From the NCBI GenBank assembly GCA_052035955.1, contig JBPOHD010000105.1:1-23979 (forward strand): a stretch of DNA of 23,979 nt, given 5' to 3'. The notes under the pieces were generated by a model, which saw only the letters and a program-made list of their open reading frames with translations, was not told the origin of the DNA and did no database searches. Source of the DNA: JAEUNJ01 sp052035955 (GTDB lineage: Bacteria > Pseudomonadota > Gammaproteobacteria > Burkholderiales > Rhodocyclaceae). This document shows positions 1 to 7,714 of this stretch, one piece after another (position 1 is the stretch's first letter; each line of letters opens with the position of its first letter). Made by a program: the position numbers and the translations under genes.

Positions 1-950
1 TAGAAGGCGCCATCACGGACCGAGGTCAAGTAGTCCGGAACCAGGTCGCTGCCGAGTTCGTCGCGTTCATTGGCCACCGTCCACAGCACGTCGCTGTCGG
101 GGTCCCAGGCCAGGCCATTGGGGTTGCGCAGGCCCGAGGCGTAGATCCGGTGCGCGCCCGTCTTGATATCCACCTCCCAGATCGCGGCCCGTTCCGTCTC
201 CACCGCCATGCCTCGCTCGGCCACGTTGCTGTTCGAGCCGACCGTGACGTAGAGCCTGGTGCCGTCGCGGCTCGCGATGAGGTTCTTGGTCCAGTGGTGA
301 TTGATCGGGCCGGCCGGCAGGTCGACCAACTTGGTGCCGGGTGCGGCGATGTGCATGTCTCCGGCCGTGTAGCGGAAGCGCATGACCGCGTCCGAGTTGG
401 CCACGTACAGGTCGTTGCCGACCAGGACCATGCCGAACGGCGAATTCAATCCTTCCAGCAGCGCAGAGCGTTGGTCGGCCACGCCGTCCCCATCGGTGTC
501 GCGAAGCAGCGTGATCCGGTTGGCGCTGGGCGCGGCGGCGCCGGCAGACTGCATCACCAGGCCCATCACCCAGCCCTTGATGCCCTTGGCACCACCGGGT
601 TTCGGCGGGGCGTTGGTCTCCGCCACCAGTACATCGCCATTGGGCAACACGTACAGCCAGCGCGGGTGGTCCAGGCCTTCGGCGTACGCGGCCACCTGGG
701 TGCCAGGTGCGGCCTTGGGGCTTGTTCCGGACGGCCAAGGCCTGGCGGGGGCGATGTTCACGGTCGGAATCAGTGTTCGATGCGGTGGCGGTAGCATGGG
801 ATTGGGCCCGGTCCCGGCAGAGACTGGGAGGGTCGCCAATTCGCCACAGGCGCCGAGTGCCGAAGCCAATGCAGCGAGCAGGGTGACGACCGCGTGCCGT
901 CTTGCCGGTGGCTCGCGCGTCGCACTGTTGCAATTCGGAGGAATGGACAC
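1..950 (-). CDS. PQQ-dependent sugar (sorbosone/glucose) dehydrogenase family lipoprotein, C-terminus cut by window edge
   Basis: The reading frame runs off the left edge, so only about 316 N-terminal residues are visible. They form a beta-propeller of the glucose/sorbosone dehydrogenase type: GLDHPRWLYVLPNGDVLVAE near residue 75, a calcium-site-like DTDGDGVAD, NSPFGM, and RNPNGLAWDP near the cut. Family members oxidise sugars or aldoses in the periplasm using PQQ; the exact substrate cannot be told. The N-terminus has an Arg-Arg pair, a hydrophobic stretch and a lipobox (LGAC), so it is probably a lipoprotein. No in-frame ATG precedes the lipobox. The GTG at 950 is the best start; it lacks a clear Shine-Dalgarno but lies about 22 nt behind the start site predicted from the promoter at 979-1021. 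Confidence 0.85.
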   Translation of the reverse strand, partial: MSIPPNCNSATREPPARRHAVVTLLAALASALGACGELATLPVSAGTGPNPMLPPPHRTLIPTVNIAPARPWPSGTSPKAAPGTQVAAYAEGLDHPRWLYVLPNGDVLVAETNAPPKPGGAKGIKGWVMGLVMQSAGAAAPSANRITLLRDTDGDGVADQRSALLEGLNSPFGMVLVGNDLYVANSDAVMRFRYTAGDMHIAAPGTKLVDLPAGPINHHWTKNLIASRDGTRLYVTVGSNSNVAERGMAVETERAAIWEVDIKTGAHRIYASGLRNPNGLAWDPDSDVLWTVANERDELGSDLVPDYLTSVRDGAF

Positions 951-978
951 GGGTCGTGGGGGATGCCGCGAAACCGCG

Positions 979-1021
979 ACGGTAGCGCGGCGGCATTGGG
1001 AGTTCTGTTCGGTCGCGCACC
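979..1021 (-). promoter_or_regulatory. Class II Crp/Fnr-type promoter of the PQQ dehydrogenase gene
   Basis: Read on the minus strand, the dyad GGTGCG-CGAC-CGAACA (1006-1021) is followed by GAA. The -10 hexamer TACCGT (979-984) begins 30 nt downstream of the dyad centre. The predicted start of transcription is about 972, leaving a short leader before the GTG at 950. Spacing and sequence match the other sites of this set. The activator is inferred. Confidence 0.6.
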
Positions 1022-1097
1022 CCTGCCTCGCGTCTCCCTGCCGACGATTCCCCGTCCGGCGACGGGTGCCCGCGTCATGCGGCCGCCTCTTCCCGGA

Positions 1098-1118
1098 CAT
1101 GGACCGGCCCGGTCCATG
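1098..1118. repeat. Perfect inverted repeat in divergent intergenic region
   Basis: Two perfect 10-bp arms (CATGGACCGG and its complement) flank a single C. It lies in the 515-nt divergent region between the PQQ dehydrogenase (starting at 950, minus) and the histidine kinase (starting at 1466, plus). It is not followed by a T run, so a simple intrinsic terminator is unlikely. It could be an operator or an RNA hairpin. The rest of 951-1465 holds the promoter at 979-1021 and a weak kinase promoter candidate near 1275-1317; I see no gene there. Confidence 0.5.
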
Positions 1119-1465
1119 GCGACGGGCGTGCCGACCCCTGCGTCGCCCCTTGCACCCATTCCCGGGCGGGAGGGAGTAGAGTGGGTAGGTTGGCGTCGAC
1201 AGGTTAACGACCTGTGCCGTGCTTTTCCCAGGCGACGCCTCGTTCGAGTCCGTTCAAGACCTGTCGTGCATCGCCGACCGGCATCGCACGGACATCCCCA
1301 ATCGGTCAGATATCGCTGGCACCGGGTGCCGGTGACCCCGCTCATGCCGCGTCTTCGCCGCTGGGCGACGGCGTCGGCGGGCGCTCCCGCTTTGCCGACG
1401 AGCGCCGTTTGACCGGCCCCTCACCGGAACGGCCCGTATGCACCGGCGTCGGAAAGGACCAAGCC

Positions 1466-4465
1466 ATGGCGACCACGCACGAAGCAGAAGCCCTGCGCCG
1501 CGCCGCCGAGTCGCGGCTGGCATCGCGGCCGGTGCCTGCCGATGCCAAGGATGCGGATTTACGGCGGCTGGTGCACGAATTGCAGGTGCATCAGGTCGAA
1601 CTGGAAATACAAAATGATGAATTGAAGCGGACCCATGCGGACCTGGAAGGTTCGCTGACGCGCTATGTCGAACTTTACGACTTCGCCCCGCTGGGCTATT
1701 TCACCTTCGATCGGCACGGCCTGATCCGCCAGGTCAATGTGGCCGGCGCCCACCTGCTGGGCACCGACCGGGCCTTGCTGGTCGGGCACCGCTTTACCGA
1801 TTTCGTCGCGGACGAATCCCGTTCCGAGTTTATCAAGCTGCTCGACACGGCCTTTCGCAGCCATGACCAGGAAACCTGCGACATCGCCCTCATCGGCGGC
1901 AAGCAGCCTTCGGGCCGGTCCTTCGTACACCTGGAGGCCATGGTTGGCGACGGCGGCGAATCCTTCCGCGCCGTCGTCCTCGACGTCAGCGAAAGCAAGT
2001 GGGCGGCGGAGAAGATGAGCCAGCTGTCGCTGGCCGTCGAGCAGTCGCCGCAGAGCATCGTCATCACCGACCTGGAAGGCCGCATCGAGTATGCCAATGC
2101 CGCCTATACGGCGACCTCCGGCTACCCGGTGGACGAGGTGCTGGGAAAGAACCCGCGCATCCACCAGTCCGGCCAGACGCCGCGGTCCACCTACGAAGCC
2201 CTGTGGGCGGCGCTGAAGGGCGGCCATACCTGGCGCGGCGAGTTCATTAACCGGCGCAAGGACGGCGAGATCTATATCGAGGCGGCCATCATCTCGCCGG
2301 TGCGCCAGGCGGGCGCCCGCATCACCCACTACCTGGCCATCAAGGAAGACATCACGGAGCGGCGGAAGGCCGAGGAGCTTCAGGCCTTCCTGGCGCAGAC
2401 GAGCAGCGCCACCGCGCGGGAACCCTTCTTCCACTTGCTGGCACGCTACCTGGCCGAGAGCCTGGGGGTGTTCTATGTCTGCATCGACCGCCTGGAAGGC
2501 GATGGCCTGACCGCCAGCACGCTGGCCATCTGGTGCGACGGACATTTCGAAGACAACGTCAGCTACGCGCTGGAGGACACGCCTTGCGGCGACGTGGTCG
2601 GGAAGGACGTCTGTTGCTTCCCGTCCGATGTCTGCCGCAGCTTTCCGCACGACACGGTCCTCCGCGACATCGGTGCCGAGAGCTACATCGGCACCACGCT
2701 GTGGAGCCACGACGGCCGGCCGATCGGCCTCATCGCCGCCATCGGCCGGATTCCCCTCGTGAACGGTGCATGGGCGGCCGCCATGCTGAAACTGGTCGGC
2801 CTGCGCGCATCGGGCGAACTGGAACGCATGGATGCCGAGAAGGCGCTGGCCGAAAGCGACGAGCGTTTCCGCCTGTTCATGGATGCCCTGCCGGCGGCTG
2901 CCTTCATCCTCGACGAGGACGACACCATCCTTTACGCGAACGTCTACATGGAGAATGTCCTCGACGGTCGTCCCTGGCAAGGGAAGACGGCATGGGACCT
3001 GTTCCCGGCCGCGCTGGCGGCAAGGATGGTCGCCGACGACCGGAAATCGCTGGCCGCCGGCTACGAGGACATCGAGGAACGGCTGCCCGGCGCCGACGGG
3101 CGGGTGCGCGTGTTCCATACGCACAAGTTCAGGATTCCCCGCCAGGGTCGGTCGCCGCTGCTCGGCGGCATTGCGCTCGATGTCACCGACCAGAAGGAGG
3201 CCGCCGCCGAACTGGACCGGTACCGCCTCCACCTGGAGAAGCTCGTCGATGAGCGCACGCAGCAGCTGGGCCAGGCCAAGGACCTCGCCGAGACGGCCAA
3301 CCTGGCCAAGAGCGCCTTCCTCGCCAACATGAGCCACGAGATTCGCACGCCGATGAACGCCATCATCGGCCTGACCAGCCTCCTGCGACGGCGCGGCGGA
3401 TTCGATGCGGACCAGGCGGACAAGCTGGGCAAGGTGGCCGGAGCCGCCGACCACCTTCTCGCCCTGATCAACGACGTCCTCGACCTGTCCAAGATCGATG
3501 CCGGCAAGATGGTGCTGGAAGAGGCCGACTTCAGCCTGGCGACGATGATCGACAACCTGACCCTGCTGTTCGCCGACCGGCTGCATGCCAAGGGATTGCG
3601 CTTCCTCGTCCAGACGGAACGGCTGCCCCTCATCCTGCGCGGCGACGTCACGCGCCTGACCCAGGTCATGGTCAACTTCCTTGGCAATGCGGAAAAGTTC
3701 ACCGAACGGGGCGAGATCACGGTGCGCGGGTCGGTGACCGAGGAGGGGAACGATGACTTGCTCGTCCGCTTCGCCGTCGAGGACACGGGCATGGGCGTTA
3801 CCGCCGAGCAGCAGGCGCATCTGTTCGCCGCCTTCGAGCAGGCGGACAGCACCACCACACGCCGCTTCGGCGGCACGGGCCTGGGGCTGGCGATCAACCG
3901 GCAACTGGCGCACCTCATGGGCGGCGAGGTCGGCGTCGAGGCACGCCCCGGCGGCGGCAGCGTCTTCTGGGTGACCGCACGCCTGGGCCGGGGCGGCGCG
4001 AAGCAAGCCGACCTGGCCGCCGGCGGCACGGAACCGATGGCGGCGGAGGCCTTGCTCCGCCGCGACCACGGTGGTGCGCGCCTGCTGCTGGCCGAAGACG
4101 ACGTGATCAACCGCATGGTCGCCGAGGAGGTGCTCAAGGATGCCGGCCTGGTGGCGGACTATGCCGAGAACGGCCGCCAGGCCGTGGCGATGGCGACGGC
4201 GAACGCCTACGACCTGATCATGATGGACGTCCAGATGCCGGAAATGGATGGCCTCGCTGCGACGCGGGCCATCCGCCTGCTGCCTGCGCACGCGGCGACG
4301 CCCATCCTGGCGATGACGGCCAGCGCCTTCGCAGAGGACCGGCAGGCGTGCCTGGATGCGGGTATGGACGATCACCTGTCGAAGCCGGTGGTGCCCGAGG
4401 CGCTCTATGCCAAGATGCTGAAATGGCTGACGCGGACGCATCGGGAGCCGAAGCGGAGACGGTAA
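1466..4465 (+). CDS. Soluble hybrid sensor histidine kinase (PAS-PAS-GAF-PAS-HisKA-HATPase-REC)
   Basis: This is a 999-residue sensor kinase with its own C-terminal receiver. An N-terminal helical segment (HELQVHQVELEIQNDEL, about residues 30-55) leads into PAS domains at about 65-185 and 190-310, a GAF domain at about 320-460 and a third PAS at about 470-590. A HisKA domain follows with His624 in SHEIRTPMN, then a HATPase domain (GNAEKFTE; DTGMGV; FGGTGLGLAI) at about 735-850. The receiver at about 875-990 has Asp921 in MMDVQMPEMDG and Lys973. No membrane segment is visible, so it senses a cytoplasmic or diffusible signal through PAS/GAF; the ligand is unknown. The start at 1466 is chosen for GGAAAGGA eight bases upstream; the frame is open further upstream but without conserved content. 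No partner response regulator gene is adjacent, so output must go through a distant phosphotransfer protein. Confidence 0.93.
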   Translation: MATTHEAEALRRAAESRLASRPVPADAKDADLRRLVHELQVHQVELEIQNDELKRTHADLEGSLTRYVELYDFAPLGYFTFDRHGLIRQVNVAGAHLLGTDRALLVGHRFTDFVADESRSEFIKLLDTAFRSHDQETCDIALIGGKQPSGRSFVHLEAMVGDGGESFRAVVLDVSESKWAAEKMSQLSLAVEQSPQSIVITDLEGRIEYANAAYTATSGYPVDEVLGKNPRIHQSGQTPRSTYEALWAALKGGHTWRGEFINRRKDGEIYIEAAIISPVRQAGARITHYLAIKEDITERRKAEELQAFLAQTSSATAREPFFHLLARYLAESLGVFYVCIDRLEGDGLTASTLAIWCDGHFEDNVSYALEDTPCGDVVGKDVCCFPSDVCRSFPHDTVLRDIGAESYIGTTLWSHDGRPIGLIAAIGRIPLVNGAWAAAMLKLVGLRASGELERMDAEKALAESDERFRLFMDALPAAAFILDEDDTILYANVYMENVLDGRPWQGKTAWDLFPAALAARMVADDRKSLAAGYEDIEERLPGADGRVRVFHTHKFRIPRQGRSPLLGGIALDVTDQKEAAAELDRYRLHLEKLVDERTQQLGQAKDLAETANLAKSAFLANMSHEIRTPMNAIIGLTSLLRRRGGFDADQADKLGKVAGAADHLLALINDVLDLSKIDAGKMVLEEADFSLATMIDNLTLLFADRLHAKGLRFLVQTERLPLILRGDVTRLTQVMVNFLGNAEKFTERGEITVRGSVTEEGNDDLLVRFAVEDTGMGVTAEQQAHLFAAFEQADSTTTRRFGGTGLGLAINRQLAHLMGGEVGVEARPGGGSVFWVTARLGRGGAKQADLAAGGTEPMAAEALLRRDHGGARLLLAEDDVINRMVAEEVLKDAGLVADYAENGRQAVAMATANAYDLIMMDVQMPEMDGLAATRAIRLLPAHAATPILAMTASAFAEDRQACLDAGMDDHLSKPVVPEALYAKMLKWLTRTHREPKRRR

Positions 4466-4577
4466 GGGCGAACGGTGCGTCGGGCATCGGCGGGCGACCC
4501 GGCGGCATGCCGCCACGTTTCGCCGGGGCCGCCGCGTCGGGCGCCGACAAGGCCACGGAACTATTTTCCGATATCGA

Positions 4578-4605
4578 TTGACGTTCTGCGGAAACGGCCC
4601 ATACT
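4578..4605 (+). promoter_or_regulatory. Sigma70-like promoter of the phasin gene
   Basis: A -35 element TTGACG (4578-4583) and a -10 element CATACT (4600-4605) are separated by 16 nt. The predicted start is near 4612, giving a leader of about 106 nt. Unlike most small genes here, no TGTGCG-type dyad lies at the class II position, so this promoter appears to be outside that regulon. Confidence 0.6.
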
Positions 4606-4614
4606 CATTGGGCG

Positions 4615-4629
4615 TGCTGCGGCGCAGCA
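4615..4629. promoter_or_regulatory. Candidate PhaR operator overlapping the phasin transcription start
   Basis: The perfect inverted repeat TGCTGC-GGC-GCAGCA lies just downstream of the phasin -10 element. It contains CTGC-N3-GCAG, the motif reported for the PHA regulator PhaR of Rhodobacter sphaeroides. In that model PhaR represses phasin until it is titrated onto PHA granules. Its position at the transcription start suits repression. No phaR gene is in this window, so the regulator is inferred. Confidence 0.55.
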
Positions 4630-4717
4630 AAATGACAGTCGGGAGTTTTTGCGACACAGGTCGCCGGCTACCCGTACGAGCCATCTCCTTCCGCAGCCAA
4701 CCACCCAAGGAAAAAAA

Positions 4718-5206
4718 ATGACAACCGCCACCCTCAATCAGATCGACGCCGTCAATGTTGCGACCGATGCCTTCATGGCCGCGTCGAAAATCGCCTTCGC
4801 CGGTGTCGAGCGCCTGGCTGCCTTGAACCTCAGCGTTGCACGTGCGGCGCTCGACGAAGGCTTTGCCTCCACCAGTTCCATGTTCAAGGCCAAGGATTTC
4901 ACCGAACTGCGCAGCCTGCAGATGGCGCTTGCGAAACCGGCCGGTGAGCGATCCGCCGCCTATATCCGTGATCTGAAGGACATCGCCGAGGAAACCCAGG
5001 GCGAGATGACCAAACTCGTGACCAACTACGCCTCGGACCGGGGCGTCGGATCCAGGGTCGGCGAAGGCTGGGCGAAAGGATTCGAAATCTACAAACAGGC
5101 GGCGACGCAACTCACGGCCATGACGGTCGCGAGTACCAAGAACCTGGGCGACGCGGCGGCCCGAATGGCGACGGCTGCCGCGCCCGGCGAGAGGCACACG
5201 GCGTAG
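4718..5206 (+). CDS. Phasin family protein (PHA granule-associated)
   Basis: The protein has 162 residues, is alanine-rich and almost entirely helical, with no cysteine and no signal peptide. The N-terminal part (NQIDAVNVATDAFMAASKIAFAG, then VERLAALNLSVARAALDEG) and the following stretch fit the phasin_2 (PhaP) family in sequence and length. Phasins coat polyhydroxyalkanoate granules in the cytoplasm and control granule size and number, so the host probably stores PHA. The start follows an AAGGA site and a run of A. The gene stands alone, with its own promoter at 4578-4605, a PhaR-like operator and a strong terminator at 5233-5257. No PHA synthase or depolymerase is adjacent, which is common for phasin genes. 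Confidence 0.9.
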   Translation: MTTATLNQIDAVNVATDAFMAASKIAFAGVERLAALNLSVARAALDEGFASTSSMFKAKDFTELRSLQMALAKPAGERSAAYIRDLKDIAEETQGEMTKLVTNYASDRGVGSRVGEGWAKGFEIYKQAATQLTAMTVASTKNLGDAAARMATAAAPGERHTA

Positions 5207-5232
5207 CGAACGCGCAATCGCCGCGAACAGGA

Positions 5233-5257
5233 AAGCCCCGGAAATCGGGGCTTTTTT
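5233..5257 (+). terminator. Rho-independent terminator after the phasin gene
   Basis: A perfect 8-bp stem (AAGCCCCG / CGGGGCTT) around a 5-nt loop (GAAAT) ends in a run of T. It lies 27 nt after the phasin stop codon. Confidence 0.9.
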
Positions 5258-5331
5258 GCTGAAGGGAGACGATGCCCCCGGCTCGGCCGCCCGGTGCCGC
5301 GCGGCGCCATGCGGGGCGAAATCGGCCCCTG

Positions 5332-5374
5332 TGTGTGCCGACGAACAGATTGCCGCGAGCGGAACGGAAACAAT
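5332..5374 (+). promoter_or_regulatory. Class II Crp/Fnr-type promoter of the GSP17M-like gene
   Basis: The dyad TGTGTG-CCGA-CGAACA (5332-5347) is followed by GAT. The -10 hexamer AACAAT (5369-5374) sits at the standard 30-nt offset from the dyad centre. The predicted start is about 5381, only 21 nt before the ATG at 5402, an ordinary leader length. Confidence 0.6.
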
Positions 5375-5401
5375 GCCCGTCCGATACCGCGGAGATTCGC
5401 C

Positions 5402-5947
5402 ATGACCCACCAGAACTGCTCAGCCGTTGGACTGTTCTCCAACCACCAGGACGCCGAAACCGCCGTCAAGGAACTGCAGAAGGCCGGGTGCGACATGAGG
5501 ACCCTGTCGGTCGTCGGCAAGGACTACCAGACCGAGGAGCATGTCGTCGGCTTTTACAACACGGGCGAGCGCATGGCCACCTGGGGAAAGAACGGCATGT
5601 TCTGGGGCTGGATCTGGGGCCTGCTCTTCGGATCCGCGTTTTTCGTCATTCCCGGACTGGGGCCGGTCATGGTCGGCGGCCCGCTGGTCAGCTGGATCAT
5701 CGGCGCCCTCGAGGCCGCCGTCCTCACGGGAGGTCTGACGGCCCTGGGCGGCGCGCTGGCCAGCATCGGAATTCCGAAAGACAGCGTCCTGCGTTACGAG
5801 ACCGCCCTCAAGGCCAACAAGTTCCTGCTGGTCATTCACGGCTCGCCGCAGGAAGTGGAAAAAGCCAGGGCGATCCTGCTGCAAAACAAGGCCGAAGAGG
5901 CAAGCATGCACGCGGACATCGGCAGCGAGCAGACCGCACCCGCTTAG
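5402..5947 (+). CDS. General stress protein 17M-like membrane protein
   Basis: The protein has 181 residues. Residues 6-60 resemble the GSP17M-like alpha/beta module (SAVGLFSNHQDAETAVKELQ, then a conserved aromatic FYNTGERM). Residues about 66-120 are a glycine-rich hydrophobic segment, likely one or two membrane-inserting helices (GWIWGLLFGSAFFVIPGLGP, then VLTGGLTALGGALASIGIP). Residues 122-155 form a second small domain, KDSVLRYETALKANKFLLV, typical of these proteins. Function in this family is poorly known; homologues are linked to general stress. The start at 5402 has GGAG upstream and lies 21 nt after the predicted transcription start. The lipoprotein gene at 6047 follows with no clear terminator or promoter between, so the two are probably cotranscribed. 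Confidence 0.82.
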   Translation: MTHQNCSAVGLFSNHQDAETAVKELQKAGCDMRTLSVVGKDYQTEEHVVGFYNTGERMATWGKNGMFWGWIWGLLFGSAFFVIPGLGPVMVGGPLVSWIIGALEAAVLTGGLTALGGALASIGIPKDSVLRYETALKANKFLLVIHGSPQEVEKARAILLQNKAEEASMHADIGSEQTAPA

Positions 5948-6046
5948 GACGCGACGGGCGGGTTGCCGCCGTCTTCGTCCCGTTCGCCGCGCTGCCCACG
6001 CCGCACCGGGCCCGCGACTCCCATCGACGTTTGCAGGAGACATCCC

Positions 6047-6490
6047 ATGAAATCCATCCATCAGCTTCGCTCCATCGCCGCATTGCTCGCCGCCCTGGCC
6101 GTCGGTGCCTGCGCAACCAACGGCCCGGACGGCGGGCCTTACTCGACGGGAGGCTACGGCAGCGGCCAGTTCGGCGTCGTGCAGTCCGTGGAACAGATGC
6201 GCCAGCAAGGTGGCGGCATCGGGCTGGGGACCATCGCCGGCGCCGTCGTCGGCGGTGTCGTCGGGAACCAGGTCGGGTCGGGGCGCGGCAACGCGGCGGC
6301 CACCGTCATCGGTGCCGCCGGCGGCGCCTATGTCGGCCACCAGCTGGAAGGTCGACAGCATGTGGACAGCGATCGGGTGACCGTCCACATGGACGATGGC
6401 TCCTATCAGACGTTCACGGAAAGTCCCGGCGCCGGCTATCGCGTTGGCGACCGCGTGCGCACGGGCAACGGAACGATGCAGCGCTACTGA
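6047..6490 (+). CDS. Glycine-zipper 2TM / 17-kDa surface antigen-like lipoprotein
   Basis: This is a 147-residue lipoprotein precursor: a signal peptide ending in the lipobox VGAC (Cys at about residue 22), then a short Gly/Ser-rich linker. A glycine-zipper segment follows at about 56-100 (GGGIGLGTIAGAVVGGVVGN, then GSGRGNAAATVIGAAGGAYVG), then a short beta-rich tail with RVTVHMDDGSYQTFTE. This is the layout of the Rickettsia 17-kDa antigen/SlyB family of outer-membrane lipoproteins, which help stabilise the envelope. The start has GCAGGAG upstream. It lies 99 nt after the GSP17M-like gene and probably shares its transcript. Confidence 0.88.
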   Translation: MKSIHQLRSIAALLAALAVGACATNGPDGGPYSTGGYGSGQFGVVQSVEQMRQQGGGIGLGTIAGAVVGGVVGNQVGSGRGNAAATVIGAAGGAYVGHQLEGRQHVDSDRVTVHMDDGSYQTFTESPGAGYRVGDRVRTGNGTMQRY

Positions 6491-6593
6491 GCGCACCTGG
6501 CCTCGTGCCGGGCGAACGGGCGGCGATGCCAATGCATGCCGCCGCTTCCGTCGCGACGGCGAGTCGGCCGATTCAAACATCGTATTGGTGCTG

Positions 6594-6636
6594 TGAGTGC
6601 CAGCGTACAGAGGCGACGGCCGAAGCGCGCGATGAT
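6594..6636 (+). promoter_or_regulatory. Class II Crp/Fnr-type promoter upstream of ompA-like gene
   Basis: The dyad TGAGTG-CCAG-CGTACA (6594-6609) is followed by GAG. The -10 hexamer GATGAT (6631-6636) sits at the standard offset. The predicted start is about 6643, which leaves a leader of about 207 nt before the OmpA ATG. The left half-site is weak (4 of 6), but the right half and spacing fit. The 359-nt gap 6491-6849 contains no convincing gene. Confidence 0.45.
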
Positions 6637-6849
6637 GGCGGCAATGACTGATCGCCCCGGATGGTTCGACGACGACGGGTGGCGGCGCTGGGCATCACGA
6701 AGCTGCAGGACCAACGCGTACATCCCATGGCAGGGGGTCGATTTCGACCGCCCGCCGGTGACGGTCAGGGCTTCGCAGCGGTTGCGGCCAGTCGCCACGA
6801 TGACGCAGCGGAGCCCGCCCCGTGCAGCACCTTATGAAAAGGAACGCAA

Positions 6850-7566
6850 ATGACTCGCTCATACCCCACGACACAAATGGCCCTGGCCGTATCGATCGCA
6901 CTGACCTTCGGGTTCGGCGCCGGCGGCGCCGCGGCCGGATCGGACGTCACGTCCGGCGCGGCGAACTCCGACGTCAACCCGGCGAACGCCCAGTACCTCA
7001 AGGACGGCCGCGGGCTGGTCGCGAAAAGCGGCTACGGCCTCTGCTGGCACACCGGATCCGGTCCGACGCCGGTTTCGACGGCCGAATGCGACCCGAACTA
7101 CGTACCGCCGCCCGTCGCCAGGCTGGTCGAACCCGCCAAGCCGCCAGTCGCTGTGGCGGCCGTGACGCCCAAGGTGGTCACGCAACGCGTGACGCTCGAT
7201 GCCGACACCCTGTTCGACTTCGACAAGGCCGTGTTGCGGCCGGCCGGGCGCTCGGCGCTCGACGACTTCGCCGGCAAGCTCAAGGGCATCAAGCCCGAGA
7301 CGATCTCCGCCATTGGTCACACGGATCGCTTCGGCTCCGGCGAATACAACCAGAAGCTGTCCGAGCGGCGTGTCGAAGCGGTCAAGGACTACCTGGTCGG
7401 CAAGGGCATCGAAGCCTCGCGCATGCACACCGAGGGCAAGGGCGAAACCCAGCCGGTCACCAAGGCCGGTGACTGCGAAGGCGCCTGGAGTGCCAAGGTG
7501 GTCGCCTGCCTGCAGCCGGATCGGCGTGTGGAAGTCGAAGTGGCGGGAATCGCCAACGCCATGTAG
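6850..7566 (+). CDS. OmpA family protein with C-terminal peptidoglycan-binding domain
   Basis: The protein has 238 residues: a signal peptide (about 1-28), a short N-terminal region with two cysteines (GYGLCWHTG and AECDPNYVPPP), a proline/valine linker, and an OmpA-like domain from about 110 to 232. That domain has LFDFDKAVLRPAGRSALDDF and the peptidoglycan-binding signature GHTDRFGSGEYNQKLSERR, with Asp159 and Arg174 as the expected diaminopimelate contacts. The full N-terminal 8-strand barrel is missing, so it resembles neisserial class 4/RmpM-type proteins that tie the outer membrane or porins to the cell wall. A third Cys pair near the C-terminus (DCEGAWSAKVVACLQPDRRV) is typical of betaproteobacterial members. 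AAGGA precedes the start. Confidence 0.92.
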   Translation: MTRSYPTTQMALAVSIALTFGFGAGGAAAGSDVTSGAANSDVNPANAQYLKDGRGLVAKSGYGLCWHTGSGPTPVSTAECDPNYVPPPVARLVEPAKPPVAVAAVTPKVVTQRVTLDADTLFDFDKAVLRPAGRSALDDFAGKLKGIKPETISAIGHTDRFGSGEYNQKLSERRVEAVKDYLVGKGIEASRMHTEGKGETQPVTKAGDCEGAWSAKVVACLQPDRRVEVEVAGIANAM

Positions 7567-7590
7567 CCATTCATTTCGTGACCGGCGCGT

Positions 7591-7630
7591 GCCGAAATGC
7601 CCTGCGTTCGCAGGGCATTTTTTTTTCGGC
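7591..7630 (+). terminator. Rho-independent terminator after the OmpA-like gene
   Basis: A perfect 10-bp stem (AAATGCCCTG / CAGGGCATTT) surrounds a CGTTCG loop and runs into nine T. An outer GCCGA/TCGGC pair can extend it. Confidence 0.93.
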
Positions 7631-7714
7631 GAACGCGCCTGCCGGCGTGGCGGCCGCCCGGCGAACGAGGTCAGGGCCAATGCATAAGAAGGGCACCATC
7701 CCAGGCTTCGTCCC

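Noticed and set aside
1214..1465. N-terminal extension of the histidine kinase by about 84 residues.
   Set aside because: The extension has no similarity to the family, and a good ribosome site sits just before the ATG at 1466.
4563..4578. Activator dyad at the class II position of the phasin promoter.
   Set aside because: The -10 element CATACT is identical to that at 13884, but the sequence at the dyad position has neither half-site. A TTGACG -35 element is present instead.
1559..5410. A very long minus-strand open frame (about 1283 codons) opposite the histidine kinase and phasin.
   Set aside because: It mirrors the codon bias of the plus-strand genes in GC-rich DNA, is full of Arg/Gln/His runs, and has no recognisable domain. 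It also covers the phasin terminator.
6536..6853. A 105-codon plus-strand frame in the gap before the OmpA-like gene.
   Set aside because: It is Arg-rich without a ribosome site or similarity, spans the predicted promoter and leader, and overlaps the OmpA start.
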